Origin: Muribaculaceae bacterium
GTDB taxonomy: Bacteria > Bacteroidota > Bacteroidia > Bacteroidales > Muribaculaceae
Assembly: GCA_022510505.1 (NCBI GenBank)
Contig: JAFLTL010000007.1
Coordinates: 30,780 to 94,779, forward strand
Length of the DNA stretch: 64,000 bases
Reading direction: 5' to 3'
Shown here: positions 33,065 to 41,747 of the stretch, piece after piece
Numbering within the stretch: the first letter of the stretch is position 1
Layout: every line of letters starts with the position of its first letter
Notes under the pieces: generated by a model
What the model was told of the DNA's origin: nothing
Database searches by the model: none
Seen by the model: only the letters and a program-made list of their open reading frames with translations
Translations under genes and position numbers: made by a program

Positions 33065-35832
33065 AAAGGACCTTAAATATATTGGTTCTGTTCTGTGGCA
33101 TAGTTTTCGTTGCCACAGCCTTTTTTGGATGTAATCCATCGAAAAATAATGCTGCTACACGCAATTATCAGGCGTTTCTTACTCGATATAACATAGAGTA
33201 TAATGGTGATAAATATTATAGGGAAACTTTAGAAGATTTGGAGAATTCCTATGAGGACGACCATTCAAGCTTACTGCCTGTTCATCCCGCCGATTCCCGA
33301 GGTGACGAGGAGTACCCCCAACCTATTGGTGATTTTACACGTTCAATAGAGAAAGCCCAAAAAGCTATCGAACTTCATTCAATTAAGAAGACCCCGGGGG
33401 GAAAAGCCATAAGCAAAGCAGAGAGAGAATGGAGGAGACGTTCGGAATACAATCCCTATCTACATAATTCATGGATGTTGATGGCAAAGTCTCAATATAT
33501 GAATGGGAATTTTCGTGATGCTGCCTCATTGTTCCTTTATATTATCCATCATTTCAATTGGTTGCCACAAACAGTACAAGAAGCTAAAATATGGGAGGCA
33601 AGATGCTATAGTGCGATGGGGTGGTTGTACGAAGGACTTGATATATTGTCAACAGTGAATTTAGATGAAATTAAATCAAGAGAAGTAAAGTATCAGTATT
33701 GGGCAACCAAATCATCATTGTTGATAAAGCAAGGAGAATATGTGGAAGCTTGCGAGGCATTGAACTTAGCTGTCAGTCTTAGCAAAGGACACCAGAAAAC
33801 CCGGTTACGTTACCTTTTGGGACAATTATATGTAATTATAGGAGAGCGATTGAAAGCCTATGAAATTTTCAAGAAGATAGCCGGAAATATAACCAACTCC
33901 CATTTGGTTCGCCTCAGCGCACGCCTTGCTGCAGCTCATGTGACGCCTCCTCAGTATATAGAGAAGGAGTTGAAATCCTTATACAGAGCAACTACTTTTG
34001 GCTCCAACACCAATGTTCTTGATAAAATTTACAATGCAATTGGATCCTTATGTCTTGAAGAAGGAGACACAGCATCGGCTTTAATGGCATATCGGAACGC
34101 TATTGATAAAAGTGTACACATCGGCCGTGACTATGGCATGGCACAGTTATCGATTGGAAAAATTTATTTTGACCAAGGTAAATATTCCAAAGCGGCGAAT
34201 GCCTATTCAGAAGCCATTGGTTTACTGCCACGAACTTTTGAAGGATATGACAAGATTCTATGGACTTCGATCGTTTTGAACAAAATAGAAGGTTGGTCAT
34301 CAATGATAGAGAGGAACGATTCGTTGTTGAGAATTTCCTATTTACCAGAGCTGGAGCAACTGGCTGTTTGTCAAAAACTAGCAAGAGAGTATAGGCGATT
34401 GGCACGGTCAAATACATCTATGGAAAAAAGTTTTAATAACACTTTATCAGACCTAATGATTCCTCAACCGTCCAAGCTCAATTCCAATGATGAATGGTAT
34501 TTTTATAATCCGACCCTAGTCAATGCCGGTCGGAGCATCTTCTCTCAAATTTGGGGCGACCGACGTCTTGAGGATGACTGGCGACGAGCCGATAAGACAC
34601 CGTTCTATTTCTCATTGTCGGAAGAAGATTTAGGAATTTATGAAAATGAGGAAGATGAAGGAAACGTTTCTGGAAACGAATCGAAAGAAATTGATCAAGG
34701 CGATGTCGAGTATTATATGAGGGGCATTCCCAATACGCCTGAGGAGAGAAACAAACTTGAGGAAGATATAGAGTATGGAATGTATAATATAGCTCTATTA
34801 TTAAAAAATGATCTGAAAAATTTCAAAGCGGCTACAAGTGAATTTGAATCACTTCTCAAAAGATTTCCAGGAAGCGGTTACACCGAAGATGTTTATCATA
34901 ATTTATTTTTGATGGCATGCCAGAATAATGATGACTCACTGGCTGAACATTACAGAAATTTGATTGTCACTGAATTCCCCCAAAGTAAATTGGGTTTGGA
35001 GATGAGCAAAAGAAATTACATCGCCTATCTTAAGCATAGTCGGGAACTTATTGATTCAATGTATATAAAAGCATATCAATCCTATTTGTCAAATGATTGG
35101 ACCAGGGTTGACAGTATCTATAATGAGTTTATAAGTTTATATCCTAATAATGAACTTGCACCAAAATTTATCTTCCTCGCAGCATTGTCAGAAGCTGCCC
35201 AAGGACATGTGGAGAAGTTCCGAGCGACAATCAATGCGCTTGTTAATGACTATCCTGGAAGTGATGTGACTCCAGTGGCATCAGATATGCTTGGCCTCCT
35301 GGATAATGGAAAGATTCCAATGATGGGGAAGACCAATTTGACGGATATACGTTATAATAAGATCTCAAATGAAAGAGATGAGCCGTTAGGAGATGATTTA
35401 AATTTAGAAAAAACTGAACCAGTTTTCTTATTTGAATCACACGCTCCACAAATTGTTCTTATTATATATCCAAATAAAAAAGAAATAGCCAACAAGGTAC
35501 TTTTTGAGGTTGCAAGCCATAACTTCTCTACCTTTTCGGCAAGAGATTTTGACTTGATACAAAACGTTATAGATACGTCAGGAGTTCTTGAAATAGAAGG
35601 TTTCAATAATCTTAATGAAGCAGAGAATTATATTGGCAGACTGCCGTTAAAACAGATAATAGAGATAAATTCCGAGATTATAATTGTCGCAATCTCATTT
35701 ACTGATTTCCACAAGATGATTAGTGATAATATACCTATTGAAAGATACATTAAGGATCTGAATTCCATAAGATATCGGGAAGCCCAAGAGTTGGTGCTTG
35801 ACCCTACAGTATATTCTATAGAAGAATTATAG
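33061..35832 (+). CDS. PorW/SprE-like TPR lipoprotein
   Basis: About 923 residues. A lipobox FFGC (Cys near residue 24) is followed by NPSKNNAATRNYQAFLTRYNIEYNGDKYY, the N-terminal pattern of PorW/SprE lipoproteins of the type IX secretion system. TPR-type helical pairs fill most of the rest (for example ASALMAYRNAIDKSVH and YSKAANAYSEAIGLLP). There is no ATG between the in-frame TAG at 33055 and the lipobox. TTG 33082 would give a signal peptide with no positive charge. CTG 33061 gives MKRTLNILVLFCG, a proper signal peptide, and overlaps the pgpH stop as CTGA. I therefore prefer CTG. The start is uncertain; the family call is moderate to good. Confidence 0.78.
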   Translation: MKRTLNILVLFCGIVFVATAFFGCNPSKNNAATRNYQAFLTRYNIEYNGDKYYRETLEDLENSYEDDHSSLLPVHPADSRGDEEYPQPIGDFTRSIEKAQKAIELHSIKKTPGGKAISKAEREWRRRSEYNPYLHNSWMLMAKSQYMNGNFRDAASLFLYIIHHFNWLPQTVQEAKIWEARCYSAMGWLYEGLDILSTVNLDEIKSREVKYQYWATKSSLLIKQGEYVEACEALNLAVSLSKGHQKTRLRYLLGQLYVIIGERLKAYEIFKKIAGNITNSHLVRLSARLAAAHVTPPQYIEKELKSLYRATTFGSNTNVLDKIYNAIGSLCLEEGDTASALMAYRNAIDKSVHIGRDYGMAQLSIGKIYFDQGKYSKAANAYSEAIGLLPRTFEGYDKILWTSIVLNKIEGWSSMIERNDSLLRISYLPELEQLAVCQKLAREYRRLARSNTSMEKSFNNTLSDLMIPQPSKLNSNDEWYFYNPTLVNAGRSIFSQIWGDRRLEDDWRRADKTPFYFSLSEEDLGIYENEEDEGNVSGNESKEIDQGDVEYYMRGIPNTPEERNKLEEDIEYGMYNIALLLKNDLKNFKAATSEFESLLKRFPGSGYTEDVYHNLFLMACQNNDDSLAEHYRNLIVTEFPQSKLGLEMSKRNYIAYLKHSRELIDSMYIKAYQSYLSNDWTRVDSIYNEFISLYPNNELAPKFIFLAALSEAAQGHVEKFRATINALVNDYPGSDVTPVASDMLGLLDNGKIPMMGKTNLTDIRYNKISNERDEPLGDDLNLEKTEPVFLFESHAPQIVLIIYPNKKEIANKVLFEVASHNFSTFSARDFDLIQNVIDTSGVLEIEGFNNLNEAENYIGRLPLKQIIEINSEIIIVAISFTDFHKMISDNIPIERYIKDLNSIRYREAQELVLDPTVYSIEEL

Positions 35833-35852
35833 CTTTATTAAATCAATAACAT

Positions 35853-36737
35853 TTAGTCAAGGTATCGACTCGTTAATCCCGAATATGCATCTATTCTACG
35901 GTCGCGAAAAAACGGCCACCAACGGCGAACCTGATCCGACCTGTTCATGTCAATCTTGACTATTTCAGTAGCCTCTTTGTCAAATGGGGCCCGATATAAA
36001 ATTTCTCCTTGAGGACCTGCTACAAAACTTGATCCCCAGAAGGTTATCCCATTAGTAGCTTTTGATGGGTCAGGTTCATGACCAACTCGGTTTACGGATA
36101 TAACAGGAACCCCATTTGCCACGGCATGTCCTCGTTGTACCACAGTCCATGCCTCAAGCTGTCTTTGTTGCTCTTCTGGTGAGTCAGTGCTTTCTGTCCC
36201 GATAGCTGTAGGATATATAAGGACTTCCGCTCCATCCAGTGCCATCAGTCGGGCTGCTTCGGGATACCATTGATCCCAACAAACAAGCACTCCCAGTCGT
36301 CCGACAGAAGTATCAATCGCATGAAATCCTAAATCACCTGGTGTGAAATAAAATTTTTCATAATAAGCCGGGTCATCAGGGATATGCATTTTTCGATATT
36401 TTCCTGCGAGTGAACCGTCTTTTTCTATCACTATAGCTGTGTTATGATATAAGCCTGAGGCTCTCTTTTCAAAAAGAGATATGATTAGTACTGTTTTAGT
36501 TTCACGTGCAAGACCCTGGTAGAATTTTACTCTCTCGTCGTTTAACTGAATTGCTTTGTCGAATTCATCCACACTCTCAGTTTGACAAAAATACAGAGTA
36601 TCATGCAATTCCTGGTTGACAATGAGTTGAGCTCCTTTTTTTGACAGTTCACGGATCTTGTTAGCTATACGTGAACTGTTCTCTAAGATATTTTCGGAGT
36701 TTCGCTGCTGAATAATACCAACATTAAGAGTTCTCAT
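35853..36737 (-). CDS. aguB: N-carbamoylputrescine amidase
   Basis: 294 residues, nitrilase superfamily. The catalytic triad is E43 (NQELHDT), K116 (KYRKMHIPDD) and C153 (VLVCWDQWYPEAAR). It hydrolyses N-carbamoylputrescine to putrescine, ammonia and CO2. I chose ATG 36737 (MRTLNVGIIQQ) over the upstream in-frame start because it begins the first strand as in the family. The start overlaps the end of the agmatine deiminase gene by 14 bases, completing a two-step agmatine-to-putrescine unit. Confidence 0.94.
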   Translation of the reverse strand: MRTLNVGIIQQRNSENILENSSRIANKIRELSKKGAQLIVNQELHDTLYFCQTESVDEFDKAIQLNDERVKFYQGLARETKTVLIISLFEKRASGLYHNTAIVIEKDGSLAGKYRKMHIPDDPAYYEKFYFTPGDLGFHAIDTSVGRLGVLVCWDQWYPEAARLMALDGAEVLIYPTAIGTESTDSPEEQQRQLEAWTVVQRGHAVANGVPVISVNRVGHEPDPSKATNGITFWGSSFVAGPQGEILYRAPFDKEATEIVKIDMNRSDQVRRWWPFFRDRRIDAYSGLTSRYLD

Positions 36738-37785
36738 CGTTATTAATTTTATCAAAAATTTGCATTGTTGCGCAATGAAGCGATCCATGCTGTTGAATTA
36801 AGGGGACGCAATCGACTCCTTTTATAATTTTTCCCGGGAAAGCCTGAGAAAGAATCAAAGCGGCTTGATTATCCTCCCGTTCATTCCGATAAGTGGGAAA
36901 AAGGATTGCACGGGGAGTTATCAGGAAATTTGCATATGTCGCAGGCAACCGATTCCCTTCTTTATCATATTGGGGAGAAGGCAAAAGAAGGGGAATTAAA
37001 CGATAGGGCAATTCATTTCTGTTGCTGAAACTCTGAAGCTCCTTCTCCATAAGCTGGAGTTCCTCGTATTGTATCTTGTCTTCCGGATTATAGCTTTTGA
37101 CATAAATGATAGTAGAAGGATCCACAAATCGTGCCTTAGTGTCAATGTGACCGTCAGTGTCGTCACCAAAGAGATTCCCATGATGTACCCAAAGAATCTG
37201 TTTGCACCCAAGACGTTTTTTTAAGGTTTCTTCAACTTCTGATTTAGTCATTTTATCGTTGCGATTGGGAGCAAGAATGCCGATATTGGTCATTATTGTC
37301 CCATTACCATCACTTTCTAAAGCTCCTCCTTCGATTATAAAATCTCTATTGTTGATAACCGGGAATTTCCACAGATTTCGACTTTCTAAAACTGAATTGA
37401 CGAGGTTATCGTGGTTGGCAGCAAATTTCATTCCCCAGCCGTTGAAGCAAAAATCAAGGAGAACTGGGGCCCCTTCTATCTCCACTGTTATAGGACCGTA
37501 GTCGCGTGTCCATGAGTCATTATTCTCACATGAGCAAAGGCTGATCCTGGACATGTCAACATCGTTATCAGTAAGTATTCGGGAAGTTTCTTTAATATCC
37601 GAAGCGAGTATTGTCACATTGAGACATGCAATATCAGTAATTGCCTTTATGAGTTTTATATAGCAATTTCTGATTTCATCAAGCATATAATTCCAATCCA
37701 TGTTTTCTTGGGGAAAAGCGATAAGAATGGATTTTACTCTATCATCCCATTCCGCCGGAAAAACTATCTTGGAATTATTCGTCAT
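36724..37785 (-). CDS. aguA: Agmatine deiminase
   Basis: 353 residues, guanidino-modifying superfamily. It converts agmatine to N-carbamoylputrescine and ammonia. Visible motifs are WTRDYGPITVE near residue 93, FIIEGGALESDGNGT with a catalytic acid, HHGNLFGDDTDGHIDTKARF with the catalytic His, and the nucleophile C338 in GSLHCATMQ. The family usually shows GGxHC here, so the second Gly is Ser in this protein. It partners with aguB, and its own start overlaps the small gene upstream by 11 bases. Confidence 0.93.
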   Translation of the reverse strand: MTNNSKIVFPAEWDDRVKSILIAFPQENMDWNYMLDEIRNCYIKLIKAITDIACLNVTILASDIKETSRILTDNDVDMSRISLCSCENNDSWTRDYGPITVEIEGAPVLLDFCFNGWGMKFAANHDNLVNSVLESRNLWKFPVINNRDFIIEGGALESDGNGTIMTNIGILAPNRNDKMTKSEVEETLKKRLGCKQILWVHHGNLFGDDTDGHIDTKARFVDPSTIIYVKSYNPEDKIQYEELQLMEKELQSFSNRNELPYRLIPLLLPSPQYDKEGNRLPATYANFLITPRAILFPTYRNEREDNQAALILSQAFPGKIIKGVDCVPLIQQHGSLHCATMQIFDKINNDENS

Positions 37786-38011
37786 AGTCAGTCAATGATT
37801 CCCAAATGGAGTTTTTATTATCAAGATATTCCTCGCAAAAATCAAGGAAACCTTTGCGGAAAGAGCTTCCGTTGTCATGACACCATTGATTGTATCGGTT
37901 CCTGAGCTCATCATCATCAGAAATCATACGTTTAAATTCCGATTCGGCAACATCGGTCGTGCCACATTCATTAAGCAATCTAACGAATATATCCGTTATA
38001 TCATCATGCAT
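37775..38011 (-). CDS. Small acidic protein of unknown function
   Basis: 78 residues, no signal peptide or membrane segment. It is acidic at both ends (MHDDITDIF at the start, ESLTDYDE at the end) with a helical middle (ESEFKRMISDDDELRNRYNQW). Two Cys and three Trp are present. The short helical run before WC is loosely reminiscent of the anti-sigma-factor-like start seen near many Bacteroidota genes, but that is not enough for a call. It overlaps aguA by 11 bases and is probably the first gene of an operon with aguA-aguB. I do not recognise it. Confidence 0.6.
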   Translation of the reverse strand: MHDDITDIFVRLLNECGTTDVAESEFKRMISDDDELRNRYNQWCHDNGSSFRKGFLDFCEEYLDNKNSIWESLTDYDE

Positions 38012-38097
38012 TTAAAGTACCTTTTTGAATTTGAATTTGTTGATAATACTTCATTGATATAAAGTAGGTACCAACTGTTAAACTATTAAATTGAGTT

Positions 38098-39066
38098 TTA
38101 GCGCAAACGAAGTGTCTGTCCCGGTCTAAGCACCGAAGTAGTCTTTATATTGTTCAATTGACAAAGTGCTTTGACTGTCGTTCTGTTTTTGCTAGCTATT
38201 CTGCTTAGTGAATCTCCCGATTTCACAGTATAATAGCTTGCTTCTCCCGAATGCTGGGCCGACACTTTCGGTTGTGGATGGGTCTTAAGATATTCTTTCA
38301 TATACTCACTGTTGACCGCGGGATCATAATTTCGTGCCAATTGGTAGGATCCCTTGTCAAAAGTATATGTGTCGGTGTGAACTGTCTGGTTGTTGAAGTC
38401 AAAGATTCCCGCTGGATTTATGGCATAACCCATAAATCGGGTCTCGAAGTGGAGATGGGACCCTGTCGAACGTCCAGTGTTGCCACCTAATGCAATTGGG
38501 TCACCTGCTTTCACGACCTGATCCTGTTCTACCAAAAATTTTGACAGGTGGCCATAAACAGTCTCCAATCCGTTGGAATGTCGCAGAATCACATAATATC
38601 CATAGCCTCGACGTTCGTAGTTGGTCAGTCTAACTTTACCGTCAAAAGCGGCACGAATAGTATCGCCTATGTAAACTTTCAGGTCAATACCTTTGTGCAT
38701 GCGACGGAAACGTTTACGATATCCATATGGGGATGTAATATATCCCGGATGAGGCATTACAAATCTACTGACGTCGATTTCAGCGGTTTCAGGAACGTCA
38801 GCTTCATTAAAAGGATTGACAAGCTTACTGTCCCATCCTTCTGTGAAAATGTCAATTTCGGGCTCCTCTTCTTCTTTAAACAACTGATCGAGGAATTGCT
38901 GTGTGTCTTCGACTTTTATTTGATTTCCAACAATCTGTTGTTTGGCTATAAGCTGAGAATGTTCTTCTTGATGGGCACCGGGAAGATGATAGGTCTGAGC
39001 TTCCGTTGCAAACGCAACAACTGTCAAGGCCAATCCTGTCAGAATATATTTGAAAAATCTCGGCAT
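38098..39066 (-). CDS. M23 peptidase with C-terminal LysM domain
   Basis: 322 residues. A signal peptide (MPRFFKYILTGLALTVVAFA) leads to the periplasm. The lysostaphin-type M23 domain spans about 103-222, with metal ligands H124 and D128 in MHKGIDL, H206 in GSHLHFE, and catalytic H172 in VYGHL. A single LysM peptidoglycan-binding repeat fills 278-321. It should cut peptidoglycan cross-links. I chose ATG 39066 over the in-frame start at 39120, which would put 18 residues before the signal peptide and overlap ndk. It lies 14 bp behind ndk. Confidence 0.92.
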   Translation of the reverse strand: MPRFFKYILTGLALTVVAFATEAQTYHLPGAHQEEHSQLIAKQQIVGNQIKVEDTQQFLDQLFKEEEEPEIDIFTEGWDSKLVNPFNEADVPETAEIDVSRFVMPHPGYITSPYGYRKRFRRMHKGIDLKVYIGDTIRAAFDGKVRLTNYERRGYGYYVILRHSNGLETVYGHLSKFLVEQDQVVKAGDPIALGGNTGRSTGSHLHFETRFMGYAINPAGIFDFNNQTVHTDTYTFDKGSYQLARNYDPAVNSEYMKEYLKTHPQPKVSAQHSGEASYYTVKSGDSLSRIASKNRTTVKALCQLNNIKTTSVLRPGQTLRLR

Positions 39067-39080
39067 GATTTTCTCAGTTA

Positions 39081-39542
39081 TTATTTGCCGTCGGGCGAAT
39101 AGAGGAATTTTATTATACAAGGCGTATAGTCGAATATCTCTTTGTCATGGAAGAAACGTTTAATTTCAGTCGTGGCATTCTCAGGAGAATCCGAAGCATG
39201 AATGATGTTTTCCTGGTTGCTCATACCGAAATCACCACGTATAGTTCCGGGGAGAGCCTTTGAAGCATCGGTTACGCCAGCCATTGCTCTGACAACTTCA
39301 ACAACATCTTTGCCCTTCAAACATAATGCGATAACCGGAGAAGCCATCATTGCGTTAAGCAACGAAGGGAAGAAGGGCTTGTCAACCAAATGGGAATAGT
39401 GTTCCCTGAGGATCTTTTCATCAAGTTGCATCATCTTAAGTCCGGCAATAATGAGCCCCTTGCTCTCAAACCGAGCAATGATTCTGCCAATCAAAGCGCG
39501 CTCAACTCCTGAAGGTTTTATTAAAACGAGTGTTGATTCCAT
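39081..39542 (-). CDS. ndk: Nucleoside diphosphate kinase
   Basis: 153 residues, the normal length. It transfers phosphate between NTPs and NDPs through a phospho-histidine, H115 in NIIHASDSPE. The N-terminal STLVLIKPSGVER and RGDFGMSNQ are family hallmarks. The family usually has KPDG near the start; here it is KPSG. It has a well-placed promoter (39586-39616) and may be cotranscribed with the M23 peptidase gene. Confidence 0.96.
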   Translation of the reverse strand: MESTLVLIKPSGVERALIGRIIARFESKGLIIAGLKMMQLDEKILREHYSHLVDKPFFPSLLNAMMASPVIALCLKGKDVVEVVRAMAGVTDASKALPGTIRGDFGMSNQENIIHASDSPENATTEIKRFFHDKEIFDYTPCIIKFLYSPDGK

Positions 39543-39585
39543 GATGATTAGATATGTTTATTGTCATTGCCTATTAAAAGGCATA

Positions 39586-39616
39586 CAAAGGTAGAAAAAA
39601 TATGTTGGTTCTTCAA
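39586..39616 (-). promoter_or_regulatory. Promoter (TTG-N20-TACCTTTG) for ndk
   Basis: Minus-strand TTG (39616-39614), a 20-bp spacer and TACCTTTG (39593-39586). This is a strong match to the -33/-7 consensus, with a leader of about 40 nt. Confidence 0.65.
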
Positions 39617-39740
39617 TATCAAATCTTTAAAAAAGATTAAATGGGAGGAATGCTCATGATAATTCACTATAACGTCTTGATCGTTAGGGTAATACCGTTA
39701 TTGATGTTTTATAGCACAAAATAAAATCAAAAAAAATATT

Positions 39741-39748
39741 TATTTTTG
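39741..39748 (+). promoter_or_regulatory. Possible -7 box (TATTTTTG) for the LRR gene
   Basis: TATTTTTG fits TAnnTTTG and would give a leader of about 99 nt. The AT-rich context makes chance matches likely. Confidence 0.4.
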
Positions 39749-39851
39749 AACTGTTGAGACAACTTTTTAAAACCCGGATTGTTTAAATAGTATACAAGTG
39801 CAAAACACTTAACAAATTTAACAAAAACCCCAAATTAACTACTATACAATT

Positions 39852-40907
39852 ATGAAAAAAACTATCTTGACACTGGCCCTCGCTCTCGGATGTGTGAGCG
39901 CCTTCGCGCAAATTGGCAAGTCCCAATTGCAACAACTCCAAAACTTCCTGAATCAGCCGGCTGAAAAGGCTGCGACGAATGCTCAGGCCTTGAACATTAG
40001 TGATCTTAAGAACCCTTCAACATGGGAAGGTGTCACAGTTAGTAACGGTCAGATTACCGAAATTAATTGGAAAGACAAAGGTCTTGCAGGTACACTCAAC
40101 CTTTCAGGATTCCAAGGTTTGACAAAACTTGATGTATCCCGTAACAAGCTGACCGGTTTGAACCTGCAGGGTGATGCAGCATTAGGTGAACTCAATGCAC
40201 AAAGAAATGTTCTTCAGAACGTTACTTTGGACGGATGCACTGGTTTGACAAAAGTAAACCTTTACAAAAACCGTATTTCTGATATTACCTTGAACGGAAA
40301 TCCGAACATCGAGACTCTTAATGTTTCAAACAACTATTTCGTTTCTCTCGACGTTAGTGGTATCCCGGCATTGAAAACTTTGAACTGCCAGGGTAATCAT
40401 CTTGAAAGCTTGACAGTATCTGGTTGTTCAAACCTCAAAAATCTCTATTGCGGTTATAATAAACTGACATCATTGAACCTTTTTGGGACAGAGAATCTTA
40501 CAAACCTGAACATTGATGACAATCAAATTTCAACAATGATTCTTTCAGGCCTGCCAACTCTCAGCACTTTCATCTGTTCCGATAACAACATGACAACTCT
40601 TGGTCTACGTGACTGCAATGCTCTTCTTGACCTGGTTTGCTCCTACAATGACTTGACCACATTGAGCGTTGAGAACTGCCCCAACCTCCTATTTGTTGAT
40701 TGTTCCTATAACGACCTGCAGCAGTTGGTTCTCAGCAATCAGACATTCCTGCAGCGTCTGCTTTGCAACAACAACCAGTTGACCATGCTTGATGTTTCAT
40801 TTGACCCTGCTCTTACCTACATTAACTGCCGTTACAACATGATTACCGATCTTCGTACTATCGGTGACAACAACCTGCAGCAAATAGCTTGTCAGTGGAA
40901 CTATTAA
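39852..40907 (+). CDS. Secreted leucine-rich-repeat protein
   Basis: 351 residues. A clear signal peptide (MKKTILTLALALGCVSAFAQ) is followed by a short helical stretch rich in Gln (QLQQLQNFLNQP), then about a dozen LRR units of some 21 residues with the pattern LxxLxCxxNxLxxLxLxxxxx (for example NLKNLYCGYNKLTSLNLFG). The repeats run to the last residue, with no capping, sortase or type IX C-terminal sorting domain. Such LRR proteins in Bacteroidota mediate binding at the surface or periplasm; the partner is unknown. Third-position GC seems higher than in nearby small genes, suggesting high expression. It is a single-gene unit closed by the terminator at 40958. Confidence 0.9.
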   Translation: MKKTILTLALALGCVSAFAQIGKSQLQQLQNFLNQPAEKAATNAQALNISDLKNPSTWEGVTVSNGQITEINWKDKGLAGTLNLSGFQGLTKLDVSRNKLTGLNLQGDAALGELNAQRNVLQNVTLDGCTGLTKVNLYKNRISDITLNGNPNIETLNVSNNYFVSLDVSGIPALKTLNCQGNHLESLTVSGCSNLKNLYCGYNKLTSLNLFGTENLTNLNIDDNQISTMILSGLPTLSTFICSDNNMTTLGLRDCNALLDLVCSYNDLTTLSVENCPNLLFVDCSYNDLQQLVLSNQTFLQRLLCNNNQLTMLDVSFDPALTYINCRYNMITDLRTIGDNNLQQIACQWNY

Positions 40908-40957
40908 GCTATCGATGATGAAAATTTGAGTATAGTATATAGTTATTTTAGTGGGAG

Positions 40958-40993
40958 GTTACCGCCGGGCGTGATGTTCGGCGGTAACTTTTT
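40958..40993 (+). terminator. Intrinsic terminator of the LRR gene
   Basis: GTTACCGCCG, an 11-base loop, CGGCGGTAAC and then TTTTT: a perfect 10-bp GC-rich stem with a T-run 51 bp after the stop codon. Confidence 0.9.
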
Positions 40994-41081
40994 GTTATTG
41001 TTGGTTGATCTATAACCCAACGAACTATTTTGAGATTCAAATGTTTTTATTTTAAAGAGTGGAATAAAATAAATAAGAATC

Positions 41082-41603
41082 ATGAAAAAAATTGTTATAG
41101 CACTTATAATAGGGAGTTCATTCTCGACACTCCCGTTGATGTCTCAAATTAGCGGTCAAAATCAACAACAACTAGCTCGACAGCTGGAGCTAATGCAAGG
41201 AGTAGGGCCTGTTATAGGAGGATCTTATGATTATAACAAGTTGCCTGAAAATGCAAAGAAGTTCATTAGGGAGAATCTAAAAGACCTTCAGGTTGCTTCG
41301 GTTGAAAGAGATTTGACTCCCTTGAAATATGAGGTTAAATTCGTTGATGGAACTGAAATTGAGTTCAACTCGAAAGGCGAGGTTATTGACTTTGAAGCTC
41401 CCGATGGAAGCTCAATTGAATGTCATATAGTTGAAAAACTGCTCCCCTCTAAAGCCTATCGTCACTTGAAAGATAAGAAACTCGAAAAGAAAGTCGAGAA
41501 AATTGATAGAGAAAACTCTAAGATAGAAATTGAGATAATCAAAGGCAATTCTCTAAAGGAATTAGTTTTCAATCTTGATGGAAAAGTACTAAAATCAAAA
41601 TAA
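41082..41603 (+). CDS. Exported PepSY-like protein
   Basis: 173 residues with a signal peptide (MKKIVIALIIGSSFSTLPLMSQ). The mature part contains the PepSY-like pattern LPENAKKFIRENLKDLQVASVERD, then YEVKFVDGTEIEFNSKGEVIDFEAPDG, and a second half with the same sheet logic (KIEIEIIKGNSLKELVFNLDGKVLKS). These proteins are widespread exported proteins of unknown function in Bacteroidota. It is enclosed between two terminators, so it is transcribed alone. No convincing -7 box is visible. Confidence 0.75.
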   Translation: MKKIVIALIIGSSFSTLPLMSQISGQNQQQLARQLELMQGVGPVIGGSYDYNKLPENAKKFIRENLKDLQVASVERDLTPLKYEVKFVDGTEIEFNSKGEVIDFEAPDGSSIECHIVEKLLPSKAYRHLKDKKLEKKVEKIDRENSKIEIEIIKGNSLKELVFNLDGKVLKSK

Positions 41604-41627
41604 TAGCCAGAATTCAATATTCAATAT

Positions 41628-41668
41628 AAAATCGGCCGGACCAAAATGAATTGTACGGCCGATTTTTT
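41628..41668 (+). terminator. Intrinsic terminator after the PepSY-like gene
   Basis: AAAATCGGCCG, a 17-base loop and CGGCCGATTTTTT: an 11-bp stem ending in a T-run, 25 bp after the stop codon. Confidence 0.85.
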
Positions 41669-41693
41669 ATTATATTCTACCCTGAAAAACTAT

Positions 41694-41701
41694 TATCTTT
41701 G
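41694..41701 (+). promoter_or_regulatory. -7 promoter box (TATCTTTG) for leuACDB
   Basis: Exact TAnnTTTG match followed by CAAGG, giving a leader of about 42 nt. There is no leader peptide with leucine codons and no T-box-like structure in this short leader, so classic attenuation is unlikely. Confidence 0.55.
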
Positions 41702-41747
41702 CAAGGAAATTAGAATTTTTATTATAGATTGTTATTTTGTTGCTTAG

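Larger units (their letters stand above)
39543..39851. other. Divergent intergenic region between ndk and the LRR gene
   Basis: This 309-bp AT-rich stretch holds the ndk promoter on the left and a TATTTTTG box (39741-39748) on the right. It also has a small hairpin AAGTG-CAAAA-CACTT near 39800 in the LRR leader and an AATCTTTAAAAAAGATT hairpin near 39625. A 27-codon frame (39641-39724) is present but unsupported. Nothing else is evident. Confidence 0.6.

Noticed and set aside
38548..39102. 184-residue plus-strand frame opposite the M23 peptidase gene
   Set aside because: No recognisable domain and full overlap with a clear peptidase with intact metal ligands; a shadow frame.
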